Part shown: piece after piece, positions 36,652 through 45,450 of the stretch
Position numbering within the stretch: the first letter of the stretch is position 1
Layout of the letters: every line of letters starts with the position of its first letter
Assembly: GCA_028285035.1 (NCBI GenBank)
Contig: JANQQF010000031.1
Span: 1 to 54,643, forward strand
From: Phycisphaerae bacterium
GTDB lineage: Bacteria > Chloroflexota > Anaerolineae > 4572-78 > J111
Length of the DNA: 54,643 nt
Reading direction: 5' to 3'
The notes under the pieces: generated by a model
Told to the model about the DNA's origin: nothing
Databases searched by the model: none
Seen by the model: only the letters and a program-made list of their open reading frames with translations
Program-made: the position numbers and the translations under genes

Positions 36652-38700
36652 ATGACCCGAGTTGCTACAGATATTGGCGGAACATTTACTGACCTTGTTT
36701 ATATTACGACTGATGGCAAGGTTGGAACGGCCAAAAGTCACACCACCCCTGGTCAATTTGAAAAAGGGGTGATGGATGTGATTGAAGCCAGTCAGATTTC
36801 ACCCGAGGCCTTTACCTCGTTTGTGCACGGCACAACGATTGTCATCAATGCCATTACCGAAAAAAAGGGTGTCAAGACTGCCCTGATTACCAGCCAAGGC
36901 TTTCGAGATGTGCTGGAGATTGGCCGAGGCAATCGCCCTGACTATTTCAACCTGAACTATGACAAACCTAAACCCTTTGTGGATCGCTATTTGCGCCGGG
37001 AGTTACCAGGTCGTATCAATTATAAAGGTGTGGAGACTGCAGCGCTTGATTTGTCTGACCTGTCCACTATCTTGGTTGATTTCCAAGCCGAGGGGGTTGA
37101 GGCGATTGCAGTGTGTTTACTCAACTCCTACGCCAACTCAGCCCATGAAGAGGCCGTGATCGCCAAGATCGATGAGCTTTGGCCCGATATTGATGTTGTC
37201 GCCTCCTATCAAATTACGCGGGAGTGGCGAGAATATGAACGGACCAACACAGCCGTCATGTCGGCCTATGTGCAGCCCATTGCCCATCGTTATTTGGATG
37301 ATCTGACCAACCAACTCGCTGAGGCTGGAATGACCTGTACCCCGCTAATTATGCAATCTAACTGTGGGGTGGACACGGTAACCAATGCCCGCCAAATTCC
37401 GATTACGATGATCGAGTCAGGCCCAGCCAGCGGGATTTTGGGCGCAGCCGCTTTGGGCCAACTCATCGGTGAGCCGGAAGCCATCGCCCTGGATATTGGT
37501 GGGACTACGGCCAAATGTTCATTGATTACAGGTGGACAAATTAAGCTCAACACCAACTACATGGTTGAGCAAAGTGCTCTTAGTGCCGGGTATCCCGTGA
37601 TTGTGCCTGTCGTTGATTTGGTCGAGATTGGCCAAGGAGGCGGATCGATTGCTTGGGTGGATGAGTTCAATCGGCTGCACGTTGGCCCGCAAAGTGCGGG
37701 GGCTGATCCGGGGCCAGTATCTTATGGTGCTGGTGGCACCGAAGCGACAACCACCGACGCCAATCTGGCCTTGGGCCGTATCAACCCTGATTACTTCTGT
37801 GGCGGCACCTTGACCGCCGATATGTCTGGAGTTGATGGGGCTTTAGCTAAGTTGGCTGATACGCTCAATATCGGGACGAAAGATGTCGCGCGGGGAATTG
37901 TTCGGCTGGCCAACAACAATATGGTCAATGCTATCAAGCTCATCTCAGTCAATCGAGGCTATGACCCCCGCGACTTCACCCTCATCGCCTTTGGCGGCGG
38001 TGGTGGAATGCACGCCTGTGTCTTGGCCAAAGAGCTAGGCATCAAGAAGGTGGTCATCCCCAATCAATCGGGGGTTTTTTCGGCCTGGGGAATGCTCCTC
38101 AGCGACTTGCGCCGCGACTATCTGCAAACCCAAATCGTTGAACTTCAAAATGAGGGCGCGGCCCAGGAATTGAATGATATGTTCACGCAGATGGAAGAGC
38201 AAGCTTACCAAGAGTATGAGGCTGAAAATATTGAGCGCGACCGAGTTCGTTTCCAACGGTATGGCCGTTTCCGTTACCAAAATCAGGAACACTCCACTGA
38301 GATCGATCTGCCTAGCGGCCCCATCAATGATGAGACGATGGCCGAAATCATCGAGCACTTCCATACCAACTATGAGCGCGAATATACCTACCGTTTGAAT
38401 GCGCCTATCGAGTTGGTCACCTATCATTTGATTGCATTTGCTGAGGTCGACAAGTTGGTGCCCGAAAAAGCCGATCCTGTCGAGACCAGTCTTGAGGCAG
38501 CCATCAAAGGCTCACGTGAGGTCGATTTCCTAGAGGCCGGAATTCATTCAGCCACCCTTTACAACGGTGATATGTTGGGACCAGGAATGCAATTCGCTGG
38601 TCCGGCCATCATCGAAGAGGCCGAAGCGACTGTTGTTATCCCGCCTGAGATGCAATGCGCGGTGGATGACTATGGCAATTATCAGATTACAACAGGTTAG
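36652..38700 (+). CDS. Hydantoinase/oxoprolinase family protein, A subunit (HyuA-like)
   Basis: The 682-residue protein has the ATP-grasp-like hydantoinase A fold: ATDIGGTFTDLVY at the start, VHGTTIVINAITEKKGVKTALI, and a second DIGGTTAKCSLI nucleotide-site segment. GGGGMHACVLAKELGI is also present. Together with the B subunit such proteins form ATP-dependent hydrolases or carboxylases for hydantoins, oxoproline, acetone or related compounds; the substrate cannot be read from sequence. A very strong GGAGG precedes the ATG. The B gene follows nine bases later. Confidence 0.93.
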   Translation: MTRVATDIGGTFTDLVYITTDGKVGTAKSHTTPGQFEKGVMDVIEASQISPEAFTSFVHGTTIVINAITEKKGVKTALITSQGFRDVLEIGRGNRPDYFNLNYDKPKPFVDRYLRRELPGRINYKGVETAALDLSDLSTILVDFQAEGVEAIAVCLLNSYANSAHEEAVIAKIDELWPDIDVVASYQITREWREYERTNTAVMSAYVQPIAHRYLDDLTNQLAEAGMTCTPLIMQSNCGVDTVTNARQIPITMIESGPASGILGAAALGQLIGEPEAIALDIGGTTAKCSLITGGQIKLNTNYMVEQSALSAGYPVIVPVVDLVEIGQGGGSIAWVDEFNRLHVGPQSAGADPGPVSYGAGGTEATTTDANLALGRINPDYFCGGTLTADMSGVDGALAKLADTLNIGTKDVARGIVRLANNNMVNAIKLISVNRGYDPRDFTLIAFGGGGGMHACVLAKELGIKKVVIPNQSGVFSAWGMLLSDLRRDYLQTQIVELQNEGAAQELNDMFTQMEEQAYQEYEAENIERDRVRFQRYGRFRYQNQEHSTEIDLPSGPINDETMAEIIEHFHTNYEREYTYRLNAPIELVTYHLIAFAEVDKLVPEKADPVETSLEAAIKGSREVDFLEAGIHSATLYNGDMLGPGMQFAGPAIIEEAEATVVIPPEMQCAVDDYGNYQITTG

Positions 38701-38709
38701 GAGTCCCCA

Positions 38710-40380
38710 ATGACGAAATACGATCCAATTACCTTAGAAATCATTCAAAATTCACTCCAAGCTGCGGCTGATGAGATGTTTGCGGCATTTCGACGGACGG
38801 CGATGAGTGCCATCATCTACGAAGTGCTCGATATGGGGACAGGTATCACCGATCGAAACGGTGAGATGGCTGGCTCTGGGGCAGGCATTCCGGCTTTTGT
38901 CGGGGTGCTGGATAAGTCGGTGCAGCGGATCATTGGCAAATTCGATCAGCCGGATGATATCGAACCGGGTGACATCTTTATGGTCAACGACCCCTACAAT
39001 GGCGGAGTGACCCACCTGAACGATGTCGTTTTGGTGATGCCGGTGTTTGCCGAAGACGAGATCGTGGCCTGGACCGCCAACATTGCCCATTGGAATGACG
39101 TGGGGGGAATGGTGCCCGGCAGTATGTCAACAGACGCCACCGAAATCTTCCAAGAGGGGATCATCTATCCTGGGATCAAATTGATCTCACGGGGTAAACC
39201 CATCCGTTCAGTCTTTGACATTCTGGCCGCCAACTGTCGGATGCCCGACTTTATGACGGGCGATTTGTGGGCCGGGATTGCCTCGGTTCGAGTGGGGGAG
39301 CGACGGATTCAAGAAATCGTCAGCAAGTATGGCAAAGATGTCTTCCTCCATGCCCTCGATGAATATATGGATTTTGGGGAGCAAGTCAGCCTGAACGGAC
39401 TGAAAAATCTACCCAAAGGCACCTTTAGCCTAGAAGAGCCGCAAGATGGCGGTGGATTCTATCGGGTGACCGTCACCATTACCGATGATGAATTTCTGAT
39501 CGACCTCCGCGACAACCCCGACCAAGACAAAGGCCCCTTCAATATGAGTGCCGATGACGCGATTGTGGGCTGTCAGATGGCCTTCAAAAACATTGTAGAC
39601 CCGACAATGGTCACCAACGGGGGCACCTTCCGTCCTCTGAAGGTGTTGTTGCGTGAGGGGAGCGTTTTCAACCCCACCTATCCCGCCGCAATGGGTATCT
39701 ACTACGAGATCGGGGTGCGTTTACACGACTTAATCTTACGGTGTCTCTCTCCCGAGTTGCCAGACCGCCTCCCGGCTGGCGGTTTTGCCTCGATTTGCGG
39801 GACCCTCTTTGGGGGCATTCATCCTGACACAGGTCGTCCTTATGCAGTCATCGAGCCAGAACTTGGCGGCTGGGGGGGCACCCCCACGGCTGATGGCACG
39901 CCCGGTCAATTCTCGGCCTTTCACGGCGAAACCTACAACTGCCCCGCCGAGGTGGCCGAAGCCCGTTACGGCGTCACGGTCGATTACCTCAGCTTTCACG
40001 ATGACGACGGTGGGGCCGGTCTCCATCGTGGGGGCAAAGGCGTGCGCATCGACTATCGCATCCGCTCCGACAATGCCTGGCTAACCGTGGCCTACACCCG
40101 CTCAGAAGTGCCGCCGTGGCCGCTCGAAGGGGGTCAAAATGGCTCCCCCAACCACATCATCATTCGCCGGGCCAATGGCGAGCAGGAACGCTACTCCGTG
40201 GTCAGCGGCCTCACCCTCAACACCGATGACGTGATCCAAGTGATGACCGCCACCGGGGCGGGTTGGGGCGATCCGATGCAACGAGATGTTGAGTTAATCC
40301 GTGAGGATATCAAGAACGGTTACATCACTGAGGAGCAGGCCAATCGGGATTATAAACTCGCTGAGCGTGAGACGGAATAA
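38710..40380 (+). CDS. Hydantoinase/oxoprolinase family protein, B subunit (HyuB-like)
   Basis: The 556-residue protein has the HyuB landmarks: DPITLEIIQNSLQAAADEM, EVLDMGTGITDRNGEMAGSG, GDIFMVNDPYNGGVTHLNDV, TANIAHWNDVGGMVPGS, and later GGWGGTPTADGTPG and GGAGLHRGGKGV. It is the catalytic partner of the upstream A subunit, separated by only nine bases. It is full length. The pair appears without hydantoin racemase or carbamoylase genes, so a non-hydantoin substrate is equally possible. Confidence 0.94.
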   Translation: MTKYDPITLEIIQNSLQAAADEMFAAFRRTAMSAIIYEVLDMGTGITDRNGEMAGSGAGIPAFVGVLDKSVQRIIGKFDQPDDIEPGDIFMVNDPYNGGVTHLNDVVLVMPVFAEDEIVAWTANIAHWNDVGGMVPGSMSTDATEIFQEGIIYPGIKLISRGKPIRSVFDILAANCRMPDFMTGDLWAGIASVRVGERRIQEIVSKYGKDVFLHALDEYMDFGEQVSLNGLKNLPKGTFSLEEPQDGGGFYRVTVTITDDEFLIDLRDNPDQDKGPFNMSADDAIVGCQMAFKNIVDPTMVTNGGTFRPLKVLLREGSVFNPTYPAAMGIYYEIGVRLHDLILRCLSPELPDRLPAGGFASICGTLFGGIHPDTGRPYAVIEPELGGWGGTPTADGTPGQFSAFHGETYNCPAEVAEARYGVTVDYLSFHDDDGGAGLHRGGKGVRIDYRIRSDNAWLTVAYTRSEVPPWPLEGGQNGSPNHIIIRRANGEQERYSVVSGLTLNTDDVIQVMTATGAGWGDPMQRDVELIREDIKNGYITEEQANRDYKLAERETE

Positions 40381-40421
40381 TCGGGACCAATGTTGTAATT
40401 ATTTGAAAGCAACCTGTGTTC

Positions 40422-40477
40422 GGTAATTAGTAAATAGTAATTGATGCTAGTTTACCAATTACTATTTACTAATTACC
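40422..40477. repeat. Perfect 22-bp inverted repeat, GTAATTAGTAAATAGTAATTG family, copy 1
   Basis: Bases 40422-40443 are exactly complementary to 40456-40477 with a 12-base loop. The arm itself is built of related words (gtaatta, gtaaata, gtaatt). Copy 2, with three changes in the right arm, is at 49617. It lies between convergent genes and may also terminate transcription. Confidence 0.75.
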
Positions 40478-40488
40478 ACTTACCTCTC

Positions 40489-41565
40489 TTACGCCCCCGC
40501 CTCAATCTTCAACGTCCAACCAAAGCGATCGGGAATGCGCCCGAATTGAATCCCCGTCAAATCATCGAACAGTTTCTGGGTCACCTCGCCGGTTTGTTTG
40601 TCATTGATGACGTAGCGCTGCCCTTTGTACTCAAATTCACCAATCGGGGTAATGACCGCTGCGGTCCCACAGGCAAAAACCTCAGTCACCTTGCCTGAGC
40701 GGATATCTGCAACCATATCATTAACATCGATCAATTTCTCTTCGACCGTATAGCCCAAATCGCGGCCAAGCTCAATGATCGAGGCGCGGGTAACACCAGG
40801 TAAGATCGTGCCCGTCAGTGGAGGCGTGACAATAGTGTCTCCATAGACAAAGCAGATGTTCATTCCACCCATCTCTTCCACATAACGATGCTCAAGGGCA
40901 TCCAGCCACAACACTTGGGCAAAGCCCGCTTCCTTAGCGCGTTTGGTCACATACAGACTGGCAGCATAATTTCCGCCTGTCTTAGCCGCGCCAACCCCAC
41001 CTTTTACGGCCCGGACATGTTGATCTTCAATGAAGACGGAGACGGGCTGAAAGCCTTTGGAGAAGAAGGGGGCAACCGGGCTGAACACGACGAAATGCAG
41101 GAATTGGCTGGCGGAAATAGCCCCGAGATCGGCATCGATGGCAATCATCGTGGGTCGAATGTAAAGGGATGAATTGGGGGTACTAGGCACCCATTCATGC
41201 TCAAGTTTCATCAGCGAAACAATCGCCTCAAGATGGTCTTCCTCGTCTATCTCAGGCATATCCATCCGCGTTGCCGAGGCATTAAATCGGCGTAGATTGT
41301 CATGAATGCGGAATAAGTTGACGTGACCATCAGGACGGCGATAGGCCTTCGTCCCTTCAAAAACCTCTTGGGCATAATGAAAGACAGCTGCAGCCGGTTC
41401 CAAGACCAATGGCGCATACGGCTCAATCTTTGGCTCGTGCCAACCCAACTCTGGCGTGTAACGTTGGGTAAACATATGGTTTGTCAATACCTTCCCAAAG
41501 CCCAAGCCTTCGCTTTGCACGGGCTTCGCCTGCGCCGGATCAATCGGATTAATTTCAATCTTCAT
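40489..41565 (-). CDS. ilvE: Branched-chain amino-acid aminotransferase (IlvE-type, fold type IV)
   Basis: The 358-residue PLP enzyme has LGFGKVLTNHMF, YAQEVFEGTKAYRRPDG, the PLP-lysine region GVGAAKTGGNYAASL, and EEMGGMN. TGTILPGVTRASIIEL and FACGTAAVITPIG follow. This is the group II IlvE/BCAT2 length and pattern. It transfers amino groups between leucine, isoleucine or valine and 2-oxoglutarate in the cytoplasm. No other branched-chain gene is adjacent. The start ATG is preceded by GGAGG at 41573-41577 on the complementary strand. Confidence 0.95.
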   Translation of the reverse strand: MKIEINPIDPAQAKPVQSEGLGFGKVLTNHMFTQRYTPELGWHEPKIEPYAPLVLEPAAAVFHYAQEVFEGTKAYRRPDGHVNLFRIHDNLRRFNASATRMDMPEIDEEDHLEAIVSLMKLEHEWVPSTPNSSLYIRPTMIAIDADLGAISASQFLHFVVFSPVAPFFSKGFQPVSVFIEDQHVRAVKGGVGAAKTGGNYAASLYVTKRAKEAGFAQVLWLDALEHRYVEEMGGMNICFVYGDTIVTPPLTGTILPGVTRASIIELGRDLGYTVEEKLIDVNDMVADIRSGKVTEVFACGTAAVITPIGEFEYKGQRYVINDKQTGEVTQKLFDDLTGIQFGRIPDRFGWTLKIEAGA

Positions 41566-41588
41566 TGTACGATGCCTCCGTAAAAATA

Positions 41589-41682
41589 GTTTGTAGAGTT
41601 TATGGTGTTTGTAGGGTTGATAGAGTCCTTGTTTGTCTTCTGACTCTACAAACTCTAAGAACCCTATGAACTCTGCGAACTC
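41589..41682. repeat. Word-type inverted repeat (GTTTGTAGAGTTTATGG family)
   Basis: The left half carries near-tandem words (gtttgtagagtttatg, gtttgtagggttgat, agagtc), and the right half the complementary words (gactctacaaactct, aagaaccctatgaactct). The stem is long but imperfect. It fills nearly the whole gap between the MttB-family gene and ilvE. Confidence 0.6.
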
Positions 41683-41685
41683 TTA

Positions 41686-43221
41686 TTATTCATACAAATT
41701 CACATTCTCCAATTCTTTGGCTCGGCGCGAGATAAAATCTTCGAGGGCCTCTTTTTTTCCGGGATCAATTGTTGGTGGTTTGTAGGCTGCGACAATCTGT
41801 TTCCAAAGCCGATTGGCTCGTTTGACCACATCTTCGCTGCCTGCCTCTTGCCAGGTGCCGAAGTTACGGCGGTCATGTAGGAAGGCCTCGTAGAAGGCGG
41901 TTTGGAAACGTTCTTGGGTGTGCTGGGTGCCAAAGTGGTGGCCTGCCGGACCGACTTCATGGATGGATTCTAGGGCGAATACATCCCCCTCCCAGTCCGG
42001 CCCCTGTAAAAAGTGTTGCATCATCGCTAGATTTTCGGCATCCATGACAAACTTTTCAAAAGACATTGTTAACCCCGACTCCAGCCAGCCGACTGAATGG
42101 ACGACGAAGTTGGTATGGGCCATCACCGCAGGCCACAGGGTCCACAGTGACTCAGCCGCAGCCTGGGCATCCGGGATATTCGAGGTGTTGAGGGCGCCGC
42201 TACCACGATAGGGTAGGCCATAGTAGCGGGCCAGTTGGGCACCCAATGACAAAGCCCACGCGCCCTCCGGTGTGCCAAAGGCGGGGGCACCACTACGCAT
42301 ATCAACGTTGGTGGTAAACCCACCGTAGATGGCGGGAGCACCAGGACGCACCAATTGTAGTAAGGCAATACCCGCCAATGCCTCGGCGTTTTGCTGGGCC
42401 ACCGCCGCAGCCATTGTCACTGGGCTCATTGCTCCGGCCAAAATGAATGGTGTGACGATGGTCATCTGTCCCGCAGCAGCAAAGGTCATCATTCCACCTA
42501 GCATCCGGTCATCATATACGAGAGGGCTATTAACATTGATGACACCACCTGTAACAGGCCCTTCTTCCGGTCTGAGATCATCACCAAAAATGATCCTAAT
42601 CATCTCAAGCACATCCCCGACGATGACCCGACCATGTGACACGCCAAAGAGGGGCTTATCCGTCATCGTGGCCCCAATCCAGAAGTTTTGCAGATGCTTC
42701 TCTGGAACGGGCACATCGTGCATCACCACGGTTTGAATAGGGGCCATATGTAACACATTGGTCATATGGACTAATTTGGCCAGCTCCATAAAATCAGCTT
42801 TTGTGCCGGGACGACGACCTTGGTCTAAATCACGGGCGAAAACCATTCCCGCGCCAGGATAAAAGTTTATGGCGTTTTCGCCGATCAAACGACTTCGCTC
42901 TGGATTGCGGGCACGCATAGTGAAACTGGTGGGGGCTTTTTCGATCAACTCGGCAATCAAGCCCCGGTCAGGCCACACACGCTGATCCGTCGGATCGACT
43001 TTAGCCCCCGCCTTGACCCACAAATCAAAGGCTTCATCATCCTGAAAACGGATACCTGTATTTTCCAGGATGTGCATCGAGGCATTGTGAATTTCTTCAA
43101 TTTTTTCTGGCCCAGCAATTTCATACGGGGGCCAAGGGTTACGTAACTGCTTAAAGGGAATGTTAAAAAAGGAACTTTGCTTTCGGGCATTTTTGCGCTC
43201 TCGTCGTCGCTCGCGGGCCAT
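41686..43221 (-). CDS. Trimethylamine methyltransferase (MttB) family protein, non-pyrrolysine type
   Basis: The 511-residue protein matches the MttB superfamily (COG5598): HNASMHILENTGIRFQDDEAF near the start, NFYPGAGMVFARDLDQGRRPGT, VTGGVINVNSPLVYDDRML and GGFTTNVDMRSGAPAFGTPEGAW later. The frame is continuous with no in-frame amber codon, so pyrrolysine is not used. Such non-Pyl homologues include glycine betaine, proline betaine and carnitine corrinoid methyltransferases. No corrinoid protein or reductive activase is seen nearby, so the partner must be elsewhere. It has a very basic N-terminus (residues 1-15). Confidence 0.9.
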   Translation of the reverse strand: MARERRRERKNARKQSSFFNIPFKQLRNPWPPYEIAGPEKIEEIHNASMHILENTGIRFQDDEAFDLWVKAGAKVDPTDQRVWPDRGLIAELIEKAPTSFTMRARNPERSRLIGENAINFYPGAGMVFARDLDQGRRPGTKADFMELAKLVHMTNVLHMAPIQTVVMHDVPVPEKHLQNFWIGATMTDKPLFGVSHGRVIVGDVLEMIRIIFGDDLRPEEGPVTGGVINVNSPLVYDDRMLGGMMTFAAAGQMTIVTPFILAGAMSPVTMAAAVAQQNAEALAGIALLQLVRPGAPAIYGGFTTNVDMRSGAPAFGTPEGAWALSLGAQLARYYGLPYRGSGALNTSNIPDAQAAAESLWTLWPAVMAHTNFVVHSVGWLESGLTMSFEKFVMDAENLAMMQHFLQGPDWEGDVFALESIHEVGPAGHHFGTQHTQERFQTAFYEAFLHDRRNFGTWQEAGSEDVVKRANRLWKQIVAAYKPPTIDPGKKEALEDFISRRAKELENVNLYE

Positions 43222-43451
43222 AGGATAACCTCCGTAGGTGAATCAGTTAAAAACCGTCTAGTCGGTAATTATAGTTTTTTGAGGAGATTGAGCAACTCGA
43301 GACCGGATGTCTTTTTGGGGGAAATTCGGCCTCGTTATGAAGCAGGCTGTAACCGCATAACTACTTCTATCGAAATACTTGCCTGATATCAAATAGAGCA
43401 TATTATTCGGAGCGAAATTTAAGAGCATATCGTGTTCACCCCAGGGTTTAT

Positions 43452-44366
43452 ATGCCCAAAAGGATAAAGGTGCCGTTCCTCATGCAAATCAAGGCCTTCG
43501 TTGTTATTAATCCAGTGTCTGGGCAGGGTGATCTACAGGCTGCCCAGCGGAAGATTGCTCAATACCTCGCTGATTGCCAATGGATGTTTGAAATTTATGA
43601 AACCACCGGACAGGAAAAGCTCGCCCCTATTGTTCGTGACCGAGTGGCACAAGGCTGTAATTTGGTCATTGTAGCCGGTGGGGATGGCACAATATCCGAG
43701 GTCGCCGACGGCTTAATTGGCACCAACGTTCCGATTGGCATCCTCCCTGGGGGAACGGGTAATGTCTTTGCTCAGGCCCTAAATATTCCAATGACGCTTG
43801 AAAAGGCCCTGCACATCGTCGGAGGAATGAGTAAACAACAAATCGATATGCTCCAGGTCAATGACAAAGCCTTTTTGTTAAATATTAGCATTGGCGTCAG
43901 TGCGACAGTTATAGCCAACACAAGTCGCCAAGATAAACGCCGTTTTGGCCGGTTGGCTTACGTTTGGTCAGGGGTAATGCGACTGTTTGGCTTTAAAGCC
44001 CATCGATTTTATCTCAACATTGATGGTGAGCAGGAAAAGGTTAAGGCTCAGGAACTAGCCATTGTGAATGTAGGGCAATTGGGCATTGCTACGCTCAAGT
44101 GGGGGCCAGATATTGAACACACAGATGGCGAGGCCGATTTAGTGCTTTTACGAGCAAAAACCTTACTTGATTATTTAAGTTTGGGCTTCGCTTTTTTAAT
44201 TGGCCGACAACGTAATAGTCGGCCAATTCGTTACATTAGGATCAATCGAGCTGTTGAAATTTCGACAAAACGCCCTATGGATGTGCAAGGTGATGGTGAT
44301 GTCATCGGGCAAACCCCAATTCGGGTTGAGGTACTTCCCCAAGCGGTGACGGTGATTACGCCTTGA
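43452..44366 (+). CDS. Diacylglycerol/sphingosine-kinase-like (YegS/DagK family) protein
   Basis: The 304-residue protein has the DAGK catalytic core: FVVINPVSGQGDLQAAQRKI, the nucleotide loop VIVAGGDGTISEVADGL, and PIGILPGGTGNVFAQAL. LNISIGVSATVI and a C-terminal DVQGDGDVIGQTPIRVEVLP follow. Family members phosphorylate diacylglycerol, sphingoid bases or similar lipids with ATP at the membrane face. The start may be 43452 or the internal ATG at 43482, which places the conserved FVVINP closer to the end as in other members. It is a single gene; the DUF559 unit follows. Confidence 0.9.
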   Translation: MPKRIKVPFLMQIKAFVVINPVSGQGDLQAAQRKIAQYLADCQWMFEIYETTGQEKLAPIVRDRVAQGCNLVIVAGGDGTISEVADGLIGTNVPIGILPGGTGNVFAQALNIPMTLEKALHIVGGMSKQQIDMLQVNDKAFLLNISIGVSATVIANTSRQDKRRFGRLAYVWSGVMRLFGFKAHRFYLNIDGEQEKVKAQELAIVNVGQLGIATLKWGPDIEHTDGEADLVLLRAKTLLDYLSLGFAFLIGRQRNSRPIRYIRINRAVEISTKRPMDVQGDGDVIGQTPIRVEVLPQAVTVITP

Positions 44367-44404
44367 AGGCTTTTTCTTGATCGATAGATATCAGAATTAT
44401 GTTT

Positions 44405-44447
44405 CCTCGGCTCCCTCTCCCAATTTGGGAGAGGGCTGGGGTGAGAG
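44405..44447. repeat. Left copy of inverted repeat framing the DUF559 gene
   Basis: CCTCGGCTCC, TCTCCC, a short loop, then GGGAGAGGGCTGGGGTGAG. CCCTCTCCC/GGGAGAGGG forms a perfect internal hairpin (44413-44435). The whole 40-base unit occurs inverted at 44873-44911. The CTCACCCCAGCCCTCTCCC word is a common dispersed repeat in many bacteria. Confidence 0.75.
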
Positions 44448-44494
44448 TTAACCAACGACTCACCCATTTACCCTGAAGCGCCAAAAAACATTCT

Positions 44495-44866
44495 ATGAAA
44501 AACAAACCCAATCCCAAACGATCTTTACCCATCATCAAAGCCCGTGCCAAAGAACTACGCCGTCCAATGACTCCACATGAGCAAATCCTATGGAAACGCC
44601 TTCGAAATCGTCAACTAAATGGTATGAAATTTCGACGACAACACCCGATAGGCCGATTTATTCTGGATTTCTATTGCCACGAACATCAGCTTGCTATCGA
44701 ACTTGATGGTGATAGTCACGCTGATGTGGGCCAACAACAGTATGATGGATCTCGGACGGGATGGCTTAATGATCAGGGGATTCGGGTGATTCGGTTTACT
44801 AATCGGGAAGTTGAGCATAATTTGGAGGGGGTGTTGGAAGAAGTTTTGCGGGTATGTGGGTTGTGA
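44495..44866 (+). CDS. DUF559 endonuclease-like protein (Vsr/PD-(D/E)xK fold)
   Basis: The 123-residue protein matches DUF559: RAKELRRPMTPHEQILWKRL, NGMKFRRQHPIGRFILDFYC, AIELDGDSH, and a C-terminal WLNDQGIRVIRFTNREV. The fold is that of very short patch repair and PD-(D/E)xK nucleases, with D-F-Y-C and E-L-D-G as the active-site core. Its biological role is unknown. The gene is framed on both sides by inverted copies of a 40-base REP-like sequence (44405-44447 and 44873-44911), which suggests a unit that moves or copies as a block. Confidence 0.88.
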   Translation: MKNKPNPKRSLPIIKARAKELRRPMTPHEQILWKRLRNRQLNGMKFRRQHPIGRFILDFYCHEHQLAIELDGDSHADVGQQQYDGSRTGWLNDQGIRVIRFTNREVEHNLEGVLEEVLRVCGL

Positions 44867-44872
44867 TACCCC

Positions 44873-44911
44873 CTCACCCCAGCCCTCTCCCTCAGGGAGA
44901 AGGAGCCGAGG
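44873..44911. repeat. Right (inverted) copy of the repeat framing the DUF559 gene
   Basis: CTCACCCCAGCCCTCTCCC, then a short loop and GGAGAAGGAGCCGAGG. Reverse-complemented, it matches the left copy over its full length, apart from one base change in the outer part and a different loop. Confidence 0.75.
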
Positions 44912-44957
44912 GAACAGCAGTTACATTGCCTATCAATAATTCAGGGCTGAGGACAAA

Positions 44958-45440
44958 TCATTTCCTTCGAATTCCCAACTTCCGTCCAAACGTCGCTGGT
45001 GTATCAAAATTTTGATGGATTGCCCACACCTGCTCTAATTTTGCTTGTATCGACTTGGGTAAAGGTGCACTGCGGCGGTTAGTCAGATCAATATTCATCG
45101 ACAAACATTCGTTTGTGGCCGAGAGTTGGTCGGTTTCGGCGTGGTACATATGATGAAAATAGTGAATCCGCTTATGATCCCAATCCATCAATTGAGTGGT
45201 GATGCGGAGTGGGTCCCCTTCTTTGAGTTCGCTGATGTATTCCAGATTCATCCCTAAAGTAAAGGTCGTGAACCCCTCAACCGCCGGATACTCATACCCC
45301 AACCCCCACGAAGTGAATACTGCGGCGGTGGCTTGCTCAAAGGCTGAGACATAAAACGCAATGTTCATATGACCGTTGAGATCGATCCACTCAGGTAACA
45401 CAGTAACGCTGGTTTCATACAACTTATGGTCGGTACTCAT
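44958..45440 (-). CDS. Hotdog-fold acyl-CoA thioesterase (4HBT type)
   Basis: The 160-residue protein has the 4-hydroxybenzoyl-CoA thioesterase pattern: LPEWIDLNGHMNIAFYVSAFEQA (Asp and His of the active-site turn), then FTLGMNLEYISELKEGDPLRI and HKRIHYFHHMYH. It hydrolyses an acyl-CoA thioester; the acyl group is unknown. ATG at 45440 follows AGAGGA, with a GTG just upstream as alternative. It lies ten bases after the Ldh-type dehydrogenase gene, so the two are probably one operon. Confidence 0.88.
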   Translation of the reverse strand: MSTDHKLYETSVTVLPEWIDLNGHMNIAFYVSAFEQATAAVFTSWGLGYEYPAVEGFTTFTLGMNLEYISELKEGDPLRITTQLMDWDHKRIHYFHHMYHAETDQLSATNECLSMNIDLTNRRSAPLPKSIQAKLEQVWAIHQNFDTPATFGRKLGIRRK

Positions 45441-45450
45441 CACTTATCCT

